A DNA stretch of 64,000 nucleotides from Candidatus Aphodenecus pullistercoris (GTDB lineage Bacteria > Spirochaetota > Spirochaetia > Sphaerochaetales > Sphaerochaetaceae). The notes below the pieces were generated by a model. The model ran no database searches. It had not been told where the DNA came from and saw nothing but the letters and a program-made list of their open reading frames with translations. The stretch spans positions 1 to 64,000 of the forward strand of contig JADIMU010000040.1 in assembly GCA_017694495.1 (NCBI GenBank). The letters run 5' to 3'. Within the stretch, counting starts at the first letter, position 1, and every line of letters begins with the position of its first letter. The position numbers and the translations under genes were made by a program. Of this stretch, positions 36,217-44,619 are shown in pieces.

Positions 36217-37955
36217 CGCGCCTCCCCCAGCAGCTCGGGAGCCTCGCGGTGGATGTACTCGTAGCTCTGGAAGGTGCCCCACTGGCATGTGAGCCTGTCG
36301 CCGCACACGCACTCGCCGCACATTCCGATGCCGCACAGCGTGCTGCGCTCCAGCGACATGAGGATGCGGTTGGCAGGAACTCCCAGCGCGATGAGGCGGC
36401 GGGCCGCGATGGCCATGAAGATTTCAGGCCCCACGAGATAGGCGACCAGATCCGCCTTGCCTGCGACGTGAGCATCCAGGTGGTCGAGGACGCGGCCGAC
36501 CTTTCCGTCGTCCGCGATGACCTCATAACTGTCCGCATGGCTGCGGAAGTAGTCCTCGAAGAGGGCCTTTCCGTCACAGCCGACAGTGCTCGAGGCGCTC
36601 GTGCCCACGAGGACATCGATGTGGCAGTCCCCTCCGGCAAGCTGGTCGCAGACCAAGGGCAGGACTGCGACTCCGCTTCCACCCGCCACGAGGAGGGCCT
36701 TGCTGTGCTTCTCCATCTTGAGTGGCGCACCGTAGAGGCCACGCGTGTAGATCGTGTCCCCTTCCTTGAGGTCGAAGAGCGCGTTCGTGAAGAAGCCGCG
36801 TCGGCGGATCAGGAAGGTCAGAGGCTTGTTGTGGGCGACAGAGAAAGGCTTCTCGCCCAGGCCTGGCACGAAGAGGAAGGCGAACTCGCCCGCCTTGCAA
36901 TCGAGCTGTCCGTCAAGCTCCAGGATGAGCATCTCCGGAGTGTGGACCGTCCGCTTGACGATCCTGTGCGGGACATAGGCCATCCTGTTCTCTTTGCGGA
37001 TGAGGCCTTCCGCCTCAGGGGTGCAAGGCTTGCCTGAGAGTATGTCCTTGGCCTCAGCCTTGAGACAGTCGAGGTAGTGCGGCCAGTCACGCTGGGCGAC
37101 GGTGCCGAAGACGGAACCGAGGCCGACGGCGTCGGCTCCGGCCTCCACCATGGCGGCCACATCCTCAGGGCGGCTGACGCCTCCCATGCCGATGATGATG
37201 GCTTCGTCGCCTATGCTCTTTCTGATGGCCTTCACAGCCTTGAGGGCAGTCTTCCTGACCCAGGTGCCTGAGGCCCCACCCTTTCCACCAAGCTTGTTGT
37301 TGAGGATGGGCTTGCCGCTGTGCGCCTCAGTGTAGAGCTTCGGTCCGACAGTGTTGATCGCGACGATGCCGTCGGCACCCGCCTCTATGCACGCGCGGGC
37401 TATCGACCCGATGTCCTCGACATTGGGCGTGAGCTTCACGAAGAGCGCCGACTCCTGCTCGGGGTAGGCCTCCCTGATCCGGCGCACATACTCGCTGGCG
37501 ACAGCCTGGTCACAGCCGATCGAGGCGCCGTATCCTGCCGCCGCATGGGGGCAGGAGAAGTTCAGCTCGATCGAGTCGGCATAGGGGTCGAAGGCCTTGA
37601 CCAGGGCGATGAAGTCCTCGGGGGAGGAAGCGCTGACGGAGATGTTCAGGATCTTCTCAAGTCCATGCTCCCTCAGCTTTCTGATGTCCTCCAGAGCCAC
37701 ATCGAGGCCCGGGTTCCTCAGGCCGACCGAGTTGCCGAAGTCGCCGGGGGCCACACAGCATATGACAGGCTCCCTGTTGCCCGGATTGGGCACAAGCTGG
37801 AAGCTCTTCGTCGTTATGACGTCGATGCACGTCTTCCTGTCGAAGTAGGAGACCATCTCCTTCTTCGTCGAGGCGACGCCGCTGACAGTCGAGAGGATGA
37901 CCTCACGCCTCAGATGTGCGCCACGAAGGCGGGCTGTCTTTCCGTCCATCAGCAT
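36213..37955 (-). CDS. Fused dihydroorotate dehydrogenase (PyrD) - electron transfer subunit (PyrK)
   Basis: PyrD: SIELNFSCPHAAAGYGASIG, VKLTPNVEDIGSIARACIEAGADGIVAINT, GMGGVSRPEDVAAMVEAGADAVGLGSV. PyrK: AGEFAFLFVPGLGEKPFSVA, ALLVAGGSGVAVLPL, RSTLCGIGMCGECVCGDRLTCQWG. Confidence 0.92.
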   Translation of the reverse strand: MLMDGKTARLRGAHLRREVILSTVSGVASTKKEMVSYFDRKTCIDVITTKSFQLVPNPGNREPVICCVAPGDFGNSVGLRNPGLDVALEDIRKLREHGLEKILNISVSASSPEDFIALVKAFDPYADSIELNFSCPHAAAGYGASIGCDQAVASEYVRRIREAYPEQESALFVKLTPNVEDIGSIARACIEAGADGIVAINTVGPKLYTEAHSGKPILNNKLGGKGGASGTWVRKTALKAVKAIRKSIGDEAIIIGMGGVSRPEDVAAMVEAGADAVGLGSVFGTVAQRDWPHYLDCLKAEAKDILSGKPCTPEAEGLIRKENRMAYVPHRIVKRTVHTPEMLILELDGQLDCKAGEFAFLFVPGLGEKPFSVAHNKPLTFLIRRRGFFTNALFDLKEGDTIYTRGLYGAPLKMEKHSKALLVAGGSGVAVLPLVCDQLAGGDCHIDVLVGTSASSTVGCDGKALFEDYFRSHADSYEVIADDGKVGRVLDHLDAHVAGKADLVAYLVGPEIFMAIAARRLIALGVPANRILMSLERSTLCGIGMCGECVCGDRLTCQWGTFQSYEYIHREAPELLGEAR

Positions 37956-38827
37956 TTCGTCTCGTCAAGAAGTCTTCGGATCGACTGGAGGCAGGCATCG
38001 AGCCAGTCCTCAGGTGCAGGTCCCTTCTTCCAGGGGTGGGTCAGGCCGCTGGAGGAGTTGATCCTCGCCAGTCTGACGTCGTATCCGGCCTTGCGCATGG
38101 CCTCCATGACTTCGGGAGCGCTGCCACCCTGGCTGCCGACACCGGGGATGAGGGTCGGCACATCGCGTCCGGCGTAGTAGCCGACGATGCGTCCCAGCTC
38201 CTCCATGTTGGTCGCGCCGACGACGGCTCCGACTCCACGGTGCTCACCGGCCCAGGCGGCGATGTGGTGGGCCACTGCGTCGTAGAAGGGATACAGCTCA
38301 TGGCTGTCGACCTTGTCCAGGGCGAGCATGTTCTGCAGCTCCTTTCCTCCGGGGTTGCTCGTGCGGTTGAGCACGTAGATGCCCTTGTCCGGGAAGGCGA
38401 AAGGCAGAACGGAGTCGCTTCCCATATAGGGGGAGACGGTCACTGCGTCGGCCTGCCAGCAGTCGAAGGCCTCATGGGCGTAGTTCTGGCTGCTCTTCGC
38501 GATGTCACCCCTCTTGCTGTCGAGGATGACGGGAATCGAGGGGAAGAAGGACTCGAGCATGTCGAGCACATCGGCAAGGGCCGCAGAGCCAGAGAAGTCC
38601 TCGTCCCTGGGATTGTCGTTGATGACATAGTAGCCGATGTTCGGCTTGAAGGCGGCCGGAGAGAGGCCCTCGAGCTTCATGCGGCGGAAGAGCTGCTCAG
38701 CGAAGGCGTTGACGCGCTCCCTGAAGCCGCCCTCCCCCGGAAGGGCGTCGAGCACGGGATCGAGTCCCATGCATGTCACATTGCCGGTGAAGTCGGCGCT
38801 TTCGATCAGTCTGTCTACGTAGTCCAT
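37949..38827 (-). CDS. pyrF: Orotidine-5'-phosphate decarboxylase (type 2 family)
   Basis: MGLDPVLDALPG; PVILDSKRGDIAKSSQNYAHEAF; LIPGVGSQGG. Confidence 0.9.
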   Translation of the reverse strand: MDYVDRLIESADFTGNVTCMGLDPVLDALPGEGGFRERVNAFAEQLFRRMKLEGLSPAAFKPNIGYYVINDNPRDEDFSGSAALADVLDMLESFFPSIPVILDSKRGDIAKSSQNYAHEAFDCWQADAVTVSPYMGSDSVLPFAFPDKGIYVLNRTSNPGGKELQNMLALDKVDSHELYPFYDAVAHHIAAWAGEHRGVGAVVGATNMEELGRIVGYYAGRDVPTLIPGVGSQGGSAPEVMEAMRKAGYDVRLARINSSSGLTHPWKKGPAPEDWLDACLQSIRRLLDETKC

Positions 38828-38830
38828 AGG

Positions 38831-39529
38831 TCACCTCTCAACCTTCGGCCAGCCGTTCTTCTCGCCCCAGCCGAAGGGATCCTCCCTCCAGCTGTGGAGC
38901 ATCTCGGCATCCTTGTCAGTGATGTAGCCGACGTCGACCGCCGTCTTCAGCATGACGGGGTAGCTCAGGATCGTGTAGGCCTCGCATGCCGGATTGAGGG
39001 CTGCGAAGGCCTCGGCTGCGGCATCCAGGCCGTAGGTGAAGATGGCCAGGCAGTAGGGAACCTCTCCGCCGGCCTCGACGATGGCCTTGACTGCGGCGAT
39101 CGAGCTCTTGCCAGTACTGATCAGATCCTCGATCAGGCACACGCTCTCGCCATGGTAGCTGCGGTCGCGGCCCAGACCCTCGATCTGGTTGCCAAGTCCA
39201 TGGTCCTTTGAGGAGGAGCGGACATAGCTGAGCGGCTTCTGGAGCCTGTCGGCCAGACTGGTCGCATGGGGGATGCCGGCCGTCGATGTGCCCGCGATGT
39301 TCTTCGGGTTGAAGTCGAGGGCCTCGAGCATGTCGGTGAAGGCGTCGCAGATCAGGGCACGATAGCTGGCGCGTGCCAGGAACTGCCTGTTGTCGTTGTA
39401 GATCGGCATCCTGTAGCCGCTGGCCCAGGTGAAGGGCTCGCGGGGCGAGAGGCGGATGGCGCCCAGCTCGAAGGCCGCCTTGGCCAGCTGGGGTCCGTAG
39501 TATCTTGTGATTTCATCAATTGTCTTCAT
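38831..39529 (-). CDS. pyrE: Orotate phosphoribosyltransferase
   Basis: MKTIDEITRYYGPQLAKAAFELGAIRLSPREPFTWASGYRMPIYNDNR; VCLIEDLISTGKSSIAAVKAI. Confidence 0.92.
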   Translation of the reverse strand: MKTIDEITRYYGPQLAKAAFELGAIRLSPREPFTWASGYRMPIYNDNRQFLARASYRALICDAFTDMLEALDFNPKNIAGTSTAGIPHATSLADRLQKPLSYVRSSSKDHGLGNQIEGLGRDRSYHGESVCLIEDLISTGKSSIAAVKAIVEAGGEVPYCLAIFTYGLDAAAEAFAALNPACEAYTILSYPVMLKTAVDVGYITDKDAEMLHSWREDPFGWGEKNGWPKVER

Positions 39530-39576
39530 ACAGCTTCCTCCTTGGGACAATACTAGCCTGTAGCTGACCAGTCTTT

Positions 39577-41172
39577 CTAGCCCCTCCTCTTCCAGATTTC
39601 CTTGTATGTGTGGAACTTTCCGCAGTAGACGCAGGCGAAGTGTCCATCTGGTGTGCGCTCGAAGCTGGGAGAGACCCCCTCGCCCTGGCTGGGATGGGAG
39701 ATGCATGCATCGTTCGTACAGCACAGGTCGTCGAAGTTGTAGATCCTGGGCGGAATGTGGGTGCGGTACTTCTCGGTTACCTTGCCGTCCTTGATGATGT
39801 TCAGCGTGCACTTGGGCGCGATGGCGGCAAGGCGCTTGAGGTCCTTGCGGCCCAGCTCGTAGTCGCCCGGGCGGAAGATGATGCCCTTGTACTGGCCATC
39901 AGCGCCGCGGCTGATCCACTCGCCTCCCCTGCCCTCGTCGATGCCGAGGACGGAGGAGATCAGGCGCATGTGGGCGCGGATCTCGGAAGGACTGTCACCC
40001 TTGCATATGTGGTCGATGACGATGCCGTTGTCGATTGGATGGACGCCCTCGGAGTAGTTCTTGACTTCCTTGGACCTCTTGCTCAGGTCTACGCTGACGA
40101 TGTACTCCTCGTCCCCGATGTTCCTCTTTTCCCTCACCGGTCCATCATAGTCCTCGCCGATGCGTCCGGCGATCAGGGACAGGAGGACGATGCGGCAGTA
40201 CATGCCGTTGATCGCCTGGCGCTCCCAGGCGTTCAGGCTCGTGTTGTCGAGGAAGGTCGGAATCGTAGGATGCTCCTTGTGGCGGGGCAGCGGGTGGTAG
40301 AACTTCGTGCCCTCCTTCAGGCGGTCCATGAACTCGCGGCGGAAGGTGATGCTCTTGCGCAGCTCGTCCTGCTTCTGGAGGATGCGCTCGCCCATCCTCT
40401 CGAGCTGGGGACGTGTGAAGTACCACTTGGTCGCGATGTCGCCGCACTCGAGGTATTCCTCGATCGAGGAGAAGGCGCGCACTTCGAAGCCGTTCTCCTT
40501 CATCTTCTCGACGTAGCTGTCGGGCATTGCCAGCTCAGGCGGTGCGATCAGGTCGACCTTGACGTGGTCGAAGACCTTGAGGCCGTCGGCCTTGGAGTGG
40601 ACGGTGCGTCCATGGTAGAGGTCGCCGACGAGGGCCAGATGGAGGCTGGAGAAGTCCATTCCGTTGTCCTCGAGGAAGGTGAACTCGTCCAGAAGCTCCT
40701 GGGTCGGATGCTCATGCTTGCCGTCTCCCGCGTTGATGAAGGCGGGCTTCACGGGAAGGCTGTTCCTCCTCGTGTACTCGGCGCTCTCCTCGTCCAGGTA
40801 GCGGCACAGGCCCTCGACCTTGCTGCGCACGATGAAGATCGTGTTGCTGTAGCCGGAGAGCATGTTGAAGGTGTCGGCATAGCTCTCGCCCTTGTTGATC
40901 GAGGAAGAGGAGCACATCAGCTCGGAGACCTTGGCGTGGTGGAACTTGGCTGCGTTCCTGAAGCTCTCCTTCGTCCTTGTGCTGTCCTCCAGGAAGACTT
41001 CGTAGATGCCGAAGTCGGGATCATCGATCCTGAAGAGGTCAAGCGTCGCCTCGTCATTCGCCAGGATGGCATCCTTCAGCTGCCTGACCTTCTTGAAGAA
41101 GTAGCGCCTCTCCTCGATGGAGAGGTCCTCGATGACCGTGAGGGATCTGCCACGAAACACGTTTACACTCAT
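39577..41172 (-). CDS. Fused aspartate carbamoyltransferase catalytic and regulatory chains (PyrB-PyrI)
   Basis: PyrB: FLEDSTRTKESFRNAAKFHHAKV, DGKHEHPTQELLDEFTFLEDNG, FYHPLPRHKEHPTIPTFLDNT. PyrI: GIVIDHICKGDSPSEIRAHMRLI, Zn motif CCTNDACIS...FACVYCGKFHTYKEIW. Confidence 0.93.
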   Translation of the reverse strand: MSVNVFRGRSLTVIEDLSIEERRYFFKKVRQLKDAILANDEATLDLFRIDDPDFGIYEVFLEDSTRTKESFRNAAKFHHAKVSELMCSSSSINKGESYADTFNMLSGYSNTIFIVRSKVEGLCRYLDEESAEYTRRNSLPVKPAFINAGDGKHEHPTQELLDEFTFLEDNGMDFSSLHLALVGDLYHGRTVHSKADGLKVFDHVKVDLIAPPELAMPDSYVEKMKENGFEVRAFSSIEEYLECGDIATKWYFTRPQLERMGERILQKQDELRKSITFRREFMDRLKEGTKFYHPLPRHKEHPTIPTFLDNTSLNAWERQAINGMYCRIVLLSLIAGRIGEDYDGPVREKRNIGDEEYIVSVDLSKRSKEVKNYSEGVHPIDNGIVIDHICKGDSPSEIRAHMRLISSVLGIDEGRGGEWISRGADGQYKGIIFRPGDYELGRKDLKRLAAIAPKCTLNIIKDGKVTEKYRTHIPPRIYNFDDLCCTNDACISHPSQGEGVSPSFERTPDGHFACVYCGKFHTYKEIWKRRG

Positions 41173-41202
41173 ACTCCACTCCTAAGCTGATTTGAAAAGA
41201 CC

Positions 41203-41226
41203 AAAAAAAAATCCCTTGAAGGGATT
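41203..41226 (-). terminator. Terminator/attenuator hairpin 31 nt before the pyrBI start codon
   Basis: Minus strand AATCCCT-TCA-AGGGATT followed by T9. Confidence 0.75.
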
Positions 41227-41498
41227 CTCGATGCAATGGAAACAGAAGTGGTGCACAGGATGGAAGACATTCTATCAAGCCGTACTTTCCTTCTCATGAC
41301 CACTCCAGACTTCTGGTCTAGGTTATCAGTTTGCAAAGTCTGTGTAAAGGGTGTGGGAAAGGGCCTCTGTGTGGACGCCAACACCAATCCAATCTGTCCG
41401 ACAGGACTCTTGCCAGCTGAAAACTGTACATGGACCACTTGTCCATTCAGTCTCTGGCGCTGCCAGATGCTCAGATGCACGGGAAGCGCAGCTGAAGA

Positions 41499-41537
41499 GA
41501 TGGACGCCTCCCCATTGCAAGCGGGGAGGCATCCATC
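41499..41537. repeat. Long inverted repeat (15-bp arms, 2 nt of mismatch/wobble)
   Basis: GATGGACGCCTCCCC-attgcaagc-GGGGAGGCATCCATC. Confidence 0.65.
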
Positions 41538-41549
41538 TGCTTTGGAGCA

Positions 41550-42030
41550 GGAATAATTGATGAGTCTCTTCCAAGAGCCATCACACCAGATGCCACCTTC
41601 AGTCAGTCTTGTGGTAGTGTCAGTAGTTACATCCAGATAGTACTTGACTCCATCTGCAATCACAGGTCCCTTCATGGACCACTCAGGATAGGAGTAGAAA
41701 AAGCGGAGCCCTGGCGACGACACTGTCACAGTCGTTTGTGTATTTTCTCCATCGACTATGAATGGGGCATTGAGGAAGGATGCGATGAAATCGGCTTCAG
41801 GAATGCCCTGCAGGGGCACCAGGCTCATGTCCAGGCTTGATACATTGAAAAAGCCGACGTCATCGAGAGGAAGATCCACACCCATCAGAGGAGACATCAG
41901 CTCCTCGTCAGAATAAATGGCCATGCCTGTCACAGTGGTCACCGCATCGTCGAGCCCACGCACAATCTCAAACAATGATTCCGTGCAATCGACATCATCC
42001 GAATCGACGACGGAAACGGAGTATTTACCA
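41550..42030 (-). pseudogene. Possible decayed gene of unknown function lacking a start codon and clear C-terminus
   Basis: Uninterrupted coding-like reading SQSGKYSVSVVDSDDVDCTESLFEIVRGLDDAVTTVTG...YSYPEWSMKGPVIADGVKYYLDVTTDTTTRLTEGGIWCDGSWKRLINYS; TGA directly upstream with no start; runs into the 41499 inverted repeat. Confidence 0.35.
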
Positions 42031-42227
42031 GATTGAGATGATCATCTAAATAAATTAAGTTGATTGTGGCATTGTGCAAGAGGCTCTTCACATGTTCGTT
42101 TGTCTTGACTGAAGAAGGCTGGTTTGTACATCCGGCAGGTGAACATACCGCTGTGAAGACTCCTCACCCTGGACAAAAGAGATCAGCGGTAGACCACATA
42201 CTTGGATGGCAAGGCGTCAGACATGAC

Positions 42228-42251
42228 GAAGGGCGGCGCTGTGGCCGCCCT
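42228..42251 (-). terminator. Terminator-like hairpin downstream of the tyrosine autokinase
   Basis: GAAGGGCGGC-gctg-tgGCCGCCCTTC, no long U-tract. Confidence 0.45.
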
Positions 42252-42257
42252 TCCATC

Positions 42258-44603
42258 TCAGTCCACCAGGTCCAGGTCGGGCCTGAAGGGATGTGTGGGT
42301 CTGATCTTCTTCTGGGTGCTCCTGCTTCCGCGGTAGCGCTCGTCCCTCCTGTAGCGGCGGCGGTAGTACATCTTGCGGCTGCTGAACCAGGGAATGCTCT
42401 TGACGACGGAGGCCATGGCCTGAGGGTCCTTCGAAGAGGCATAGTAGGAGTAGTTGCCGTAGCCGCTCTTGCCGGAGCCGTGGCTTGCGATGACGGCGTT
42501 GAGGCAGGCTCCGATGACTGTGGCGCCGGAGCTTTTGAAGGTCTCGATCATGTCGGCCAGGACGTTCTTGTTCGTGATGCCGGCGCGGCAGACGATGAGG
42601 ACCTCAGGCGCATGCTTGGTCAGAGCCAGCAGCTCGGAGGCGTAGGCCAGAGGCGGAGCGTCGAAGAGGATGATGTCGTAGCGCCTCTTCAAGGTGTCGA
42701 CAAGCTTGGCGAAGCTCTCGGCCGAGTAGACCATCGAGGGGATGGCCGGTTTCTTGCCGCAGGGCAGCAGGTGGAGCTTCTCGACGTCGACGAAGGGCTG
42801 GATGATGCAGCTGTCCAGGCTCTCTCCATCCATGACGATGTCCACCAGTCCCCTCTCCTGATGCTCCAGGTTGAAGTACTGCTCACAGCTGGGCATCCTC
42901 AGGTCGCCGTCGACGAGCAGGACGTTGTAGCCGTTCTGCGTCAGCGCGATCGCCATGTTGGCCATGACTGAGGTCTTGCCCTCGTTCTTGTCCGTCGAGC
43001 ACACGGTGATGACCCTGTTGTTCGATGCGCGGCCGAAGATGATGTTGCTGGCGATCAGCTTGTACTTCTCGCTCTCGAATGAACTGGGACTGCTGAGGAC
43101 GACGGAGCTGACGTACCTGTCGTTCTTCCTGACCTTGAGCATGGGCAGCCAGCCGAGGAAGGGCGTCTCGGGAGGCAAAGCCTTCCTGAGGTCGTCCGTC
43201 GAGAAGATGGCCTTGTCGTTGAGCTCCAGAAGGAGGGCGATGCCCACTCCGATGAAGCCGCCCAGGACGAAAGCGACTGCCAGGACCATGATCGTGTTCG
43301 GGCTGACAGGGCGCTCCGGCACAAGGGCGCTGTCGATCAGGGTGACGTTGTCGCTGATCGCGGCGGCGCGCAGTCTGGCTTCCTGCTCCATCTGCATCAG
43401 GGAGACGACCATGGCCTGGTAGACCTGGACGTCGCTTTGCAGACTGGCAAGCTGCATCTCGAGCTCGGGCACGCCTTGCAAAGCCTCATCCTCGGCTGCG
43501 ATCTGGTCGTCGACCAAGGCGATCTCGCTTTCGCTGGAGAGCTTCTGGACGACGGCTCCGGCATAGATCGAGGCGTCCTGCGTCCCCTGTGTGGAAAGCG
43601 TGGAGACGACGAGGGACTCGAGGCCACGCTCAATCGTCTGGATGCTGTTCGTCAGGACGTAGTAGCGGTCGCTCTGGCTCGTGGTCAGGCCGCTGGACAG
43701 GCCGTTGGAGGCGACTCCGCTGGAGAGGGCCATGAGGTCGTAGCTCAGCAGCTCCTCCTGCCTGGCGCGCAGCTCACCCAAGGCGTCCTTGACATCCTCA
43801 CGGGCCTTGAAGGCCTCGAGGTCGAAGTCGAAGGGCGCGACTGCGATGATGGCGTCGGCCTCCCCTTCCTCGAGCACGAGGGGAGCCCTCCTGCTGTCGA
43901 GGTAGTTGTAGCGCAGCAGGGAGACCTGGCTGGCCTGGGTCGTCTGGAGGACACTGTTCTCCATCTGGAAGTCGGCCAGGGCGCGGCTGGCGTCATCGAA
44001 CTGCTGGCGCACGAGCGGAATCTGGGACTCGACGAAATCGATGGAGGCCGTCGAGCTCGAGCGTGCGAAGTTCGTCAGGACTTCGTTGAAGGACTCGGCG
44101 ACGGCGTTGGCGAGGTCCGCCGCGAAGTTGGGATCGGTGTCGCGGACCGTGATTTCGACGATGTTCGTGTCAGTGACTGTCGAGACTGTGATGACGTCGC
44201 CGGCAAGGAGGCCCTGGGCCGTCAGCGGGAACTCGAGGCTGTCGTAGGGCACACCGTCAGGATCCGTGTAGCGTGACAGGTCGAGCGACGAGAGGGCTTC
44301 GTCGATGGTGCGCCGGCTCGTCAGCAGGGCGACCTCGGTCGCGATCTCGGTCTGGCCCGATCCGGAGAAGTCGGCCATGAGGCTGCTCAGGCTCTGGCTG
44401 TCGGAGGAGAGGGATGAGACCATGACGCTCGCGCTCGTCTCATAGACGGGAGAGGCGAAGTGGAGGTAGGTGCACGCGAGGGCGAGGCAGACGGCCACGA
44501 TCAGGACGATCATGAACTTCTTGCGGAAGATGGCGACGCAGATGTCGTACAGCGAGATCTCCAGCTCGTCATCCTTTCTGTTCGTTACTGTCGAATTCTC
44601 CAT
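42258..44603 (-). CDS. Polysaccharide biosynthesis tyrosine autokinase (Wzz chain-length domain + BY-kinase)
   Basis: Two TM flanking coiled region; VCSTDKNEGKTSVMANMAIALTQNGYNVLLVDGDLRMPS (Walker A/A'), DIILFDAPP; C-terminal Tyr cluster (YGNYSYYASS...MYYRRRYRRDERYRGS). Confidence 0.9.
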   Translation of the reverse strand: MENSTVTNRKDDELEISLYDICVAIFRKKFMIVLIVAVCLALACTYLHFASPVYETSASVMVSSLSSDSQSLSSLMADFSGSGQTEIATEVALLTSRRTIDEALSSLDLSRYTDPDGVPYDSLEFPLTAQGLLAGDVITVSTVTDTNIVEITVRDTDPNFAADLANAVAESFNEVLTNFARSSSTASIDFVESQIPLVRQQFDDASRALADFQMENSVLQTTQASQVSLLRYNYLDSRRAPLVLEEGEADAIIAVAPFDFDLEAFKAREDVKDALGELRARQEELLSYDLMALSSGVASNGLSSGLTTSQSDRYYVLTNSIQTIERGLESLVVSTLSTQGTQDASIYAGAVVQKLSSESEIALVDDQIAAEDEALQGVPELEMQLASLQSDVQVYQAMVVSLMQMEQEARLRAAAISDNVTLIDSALVPERPVSPNTIMVLAVAFVLGGFIGVGIALLLELNDKAIFSTDDLRKALPPETPFLGWLPMLKVRKNDRYVSSVVLSSPSSFESEKYKLIASNIIFGRASNNRVITVCSTDKNEGKTSVMANMAIALTQNGYNVLLVDGDLRMPSCEQYFNLEHQERGLVDIVMDGESLDSCIIQPFVDVEKLHLLPCGKKPAIPSMVYSAESFAKLVDTLKRRYDIILFDAPPLAYASELLALTKHAPEVLIVCRAGITNKNVLADMIETFKSSGATVIGACLNAVIASHGSGKSGYGNYSYYASSKDPQAMASVVKSIPWFSSRKMYYRRRYRRDERYRGSRSTQKKIRPTHPFRPDLDLVD

Positions 44604-44619
44604 GCTATGCACTCCCCTC

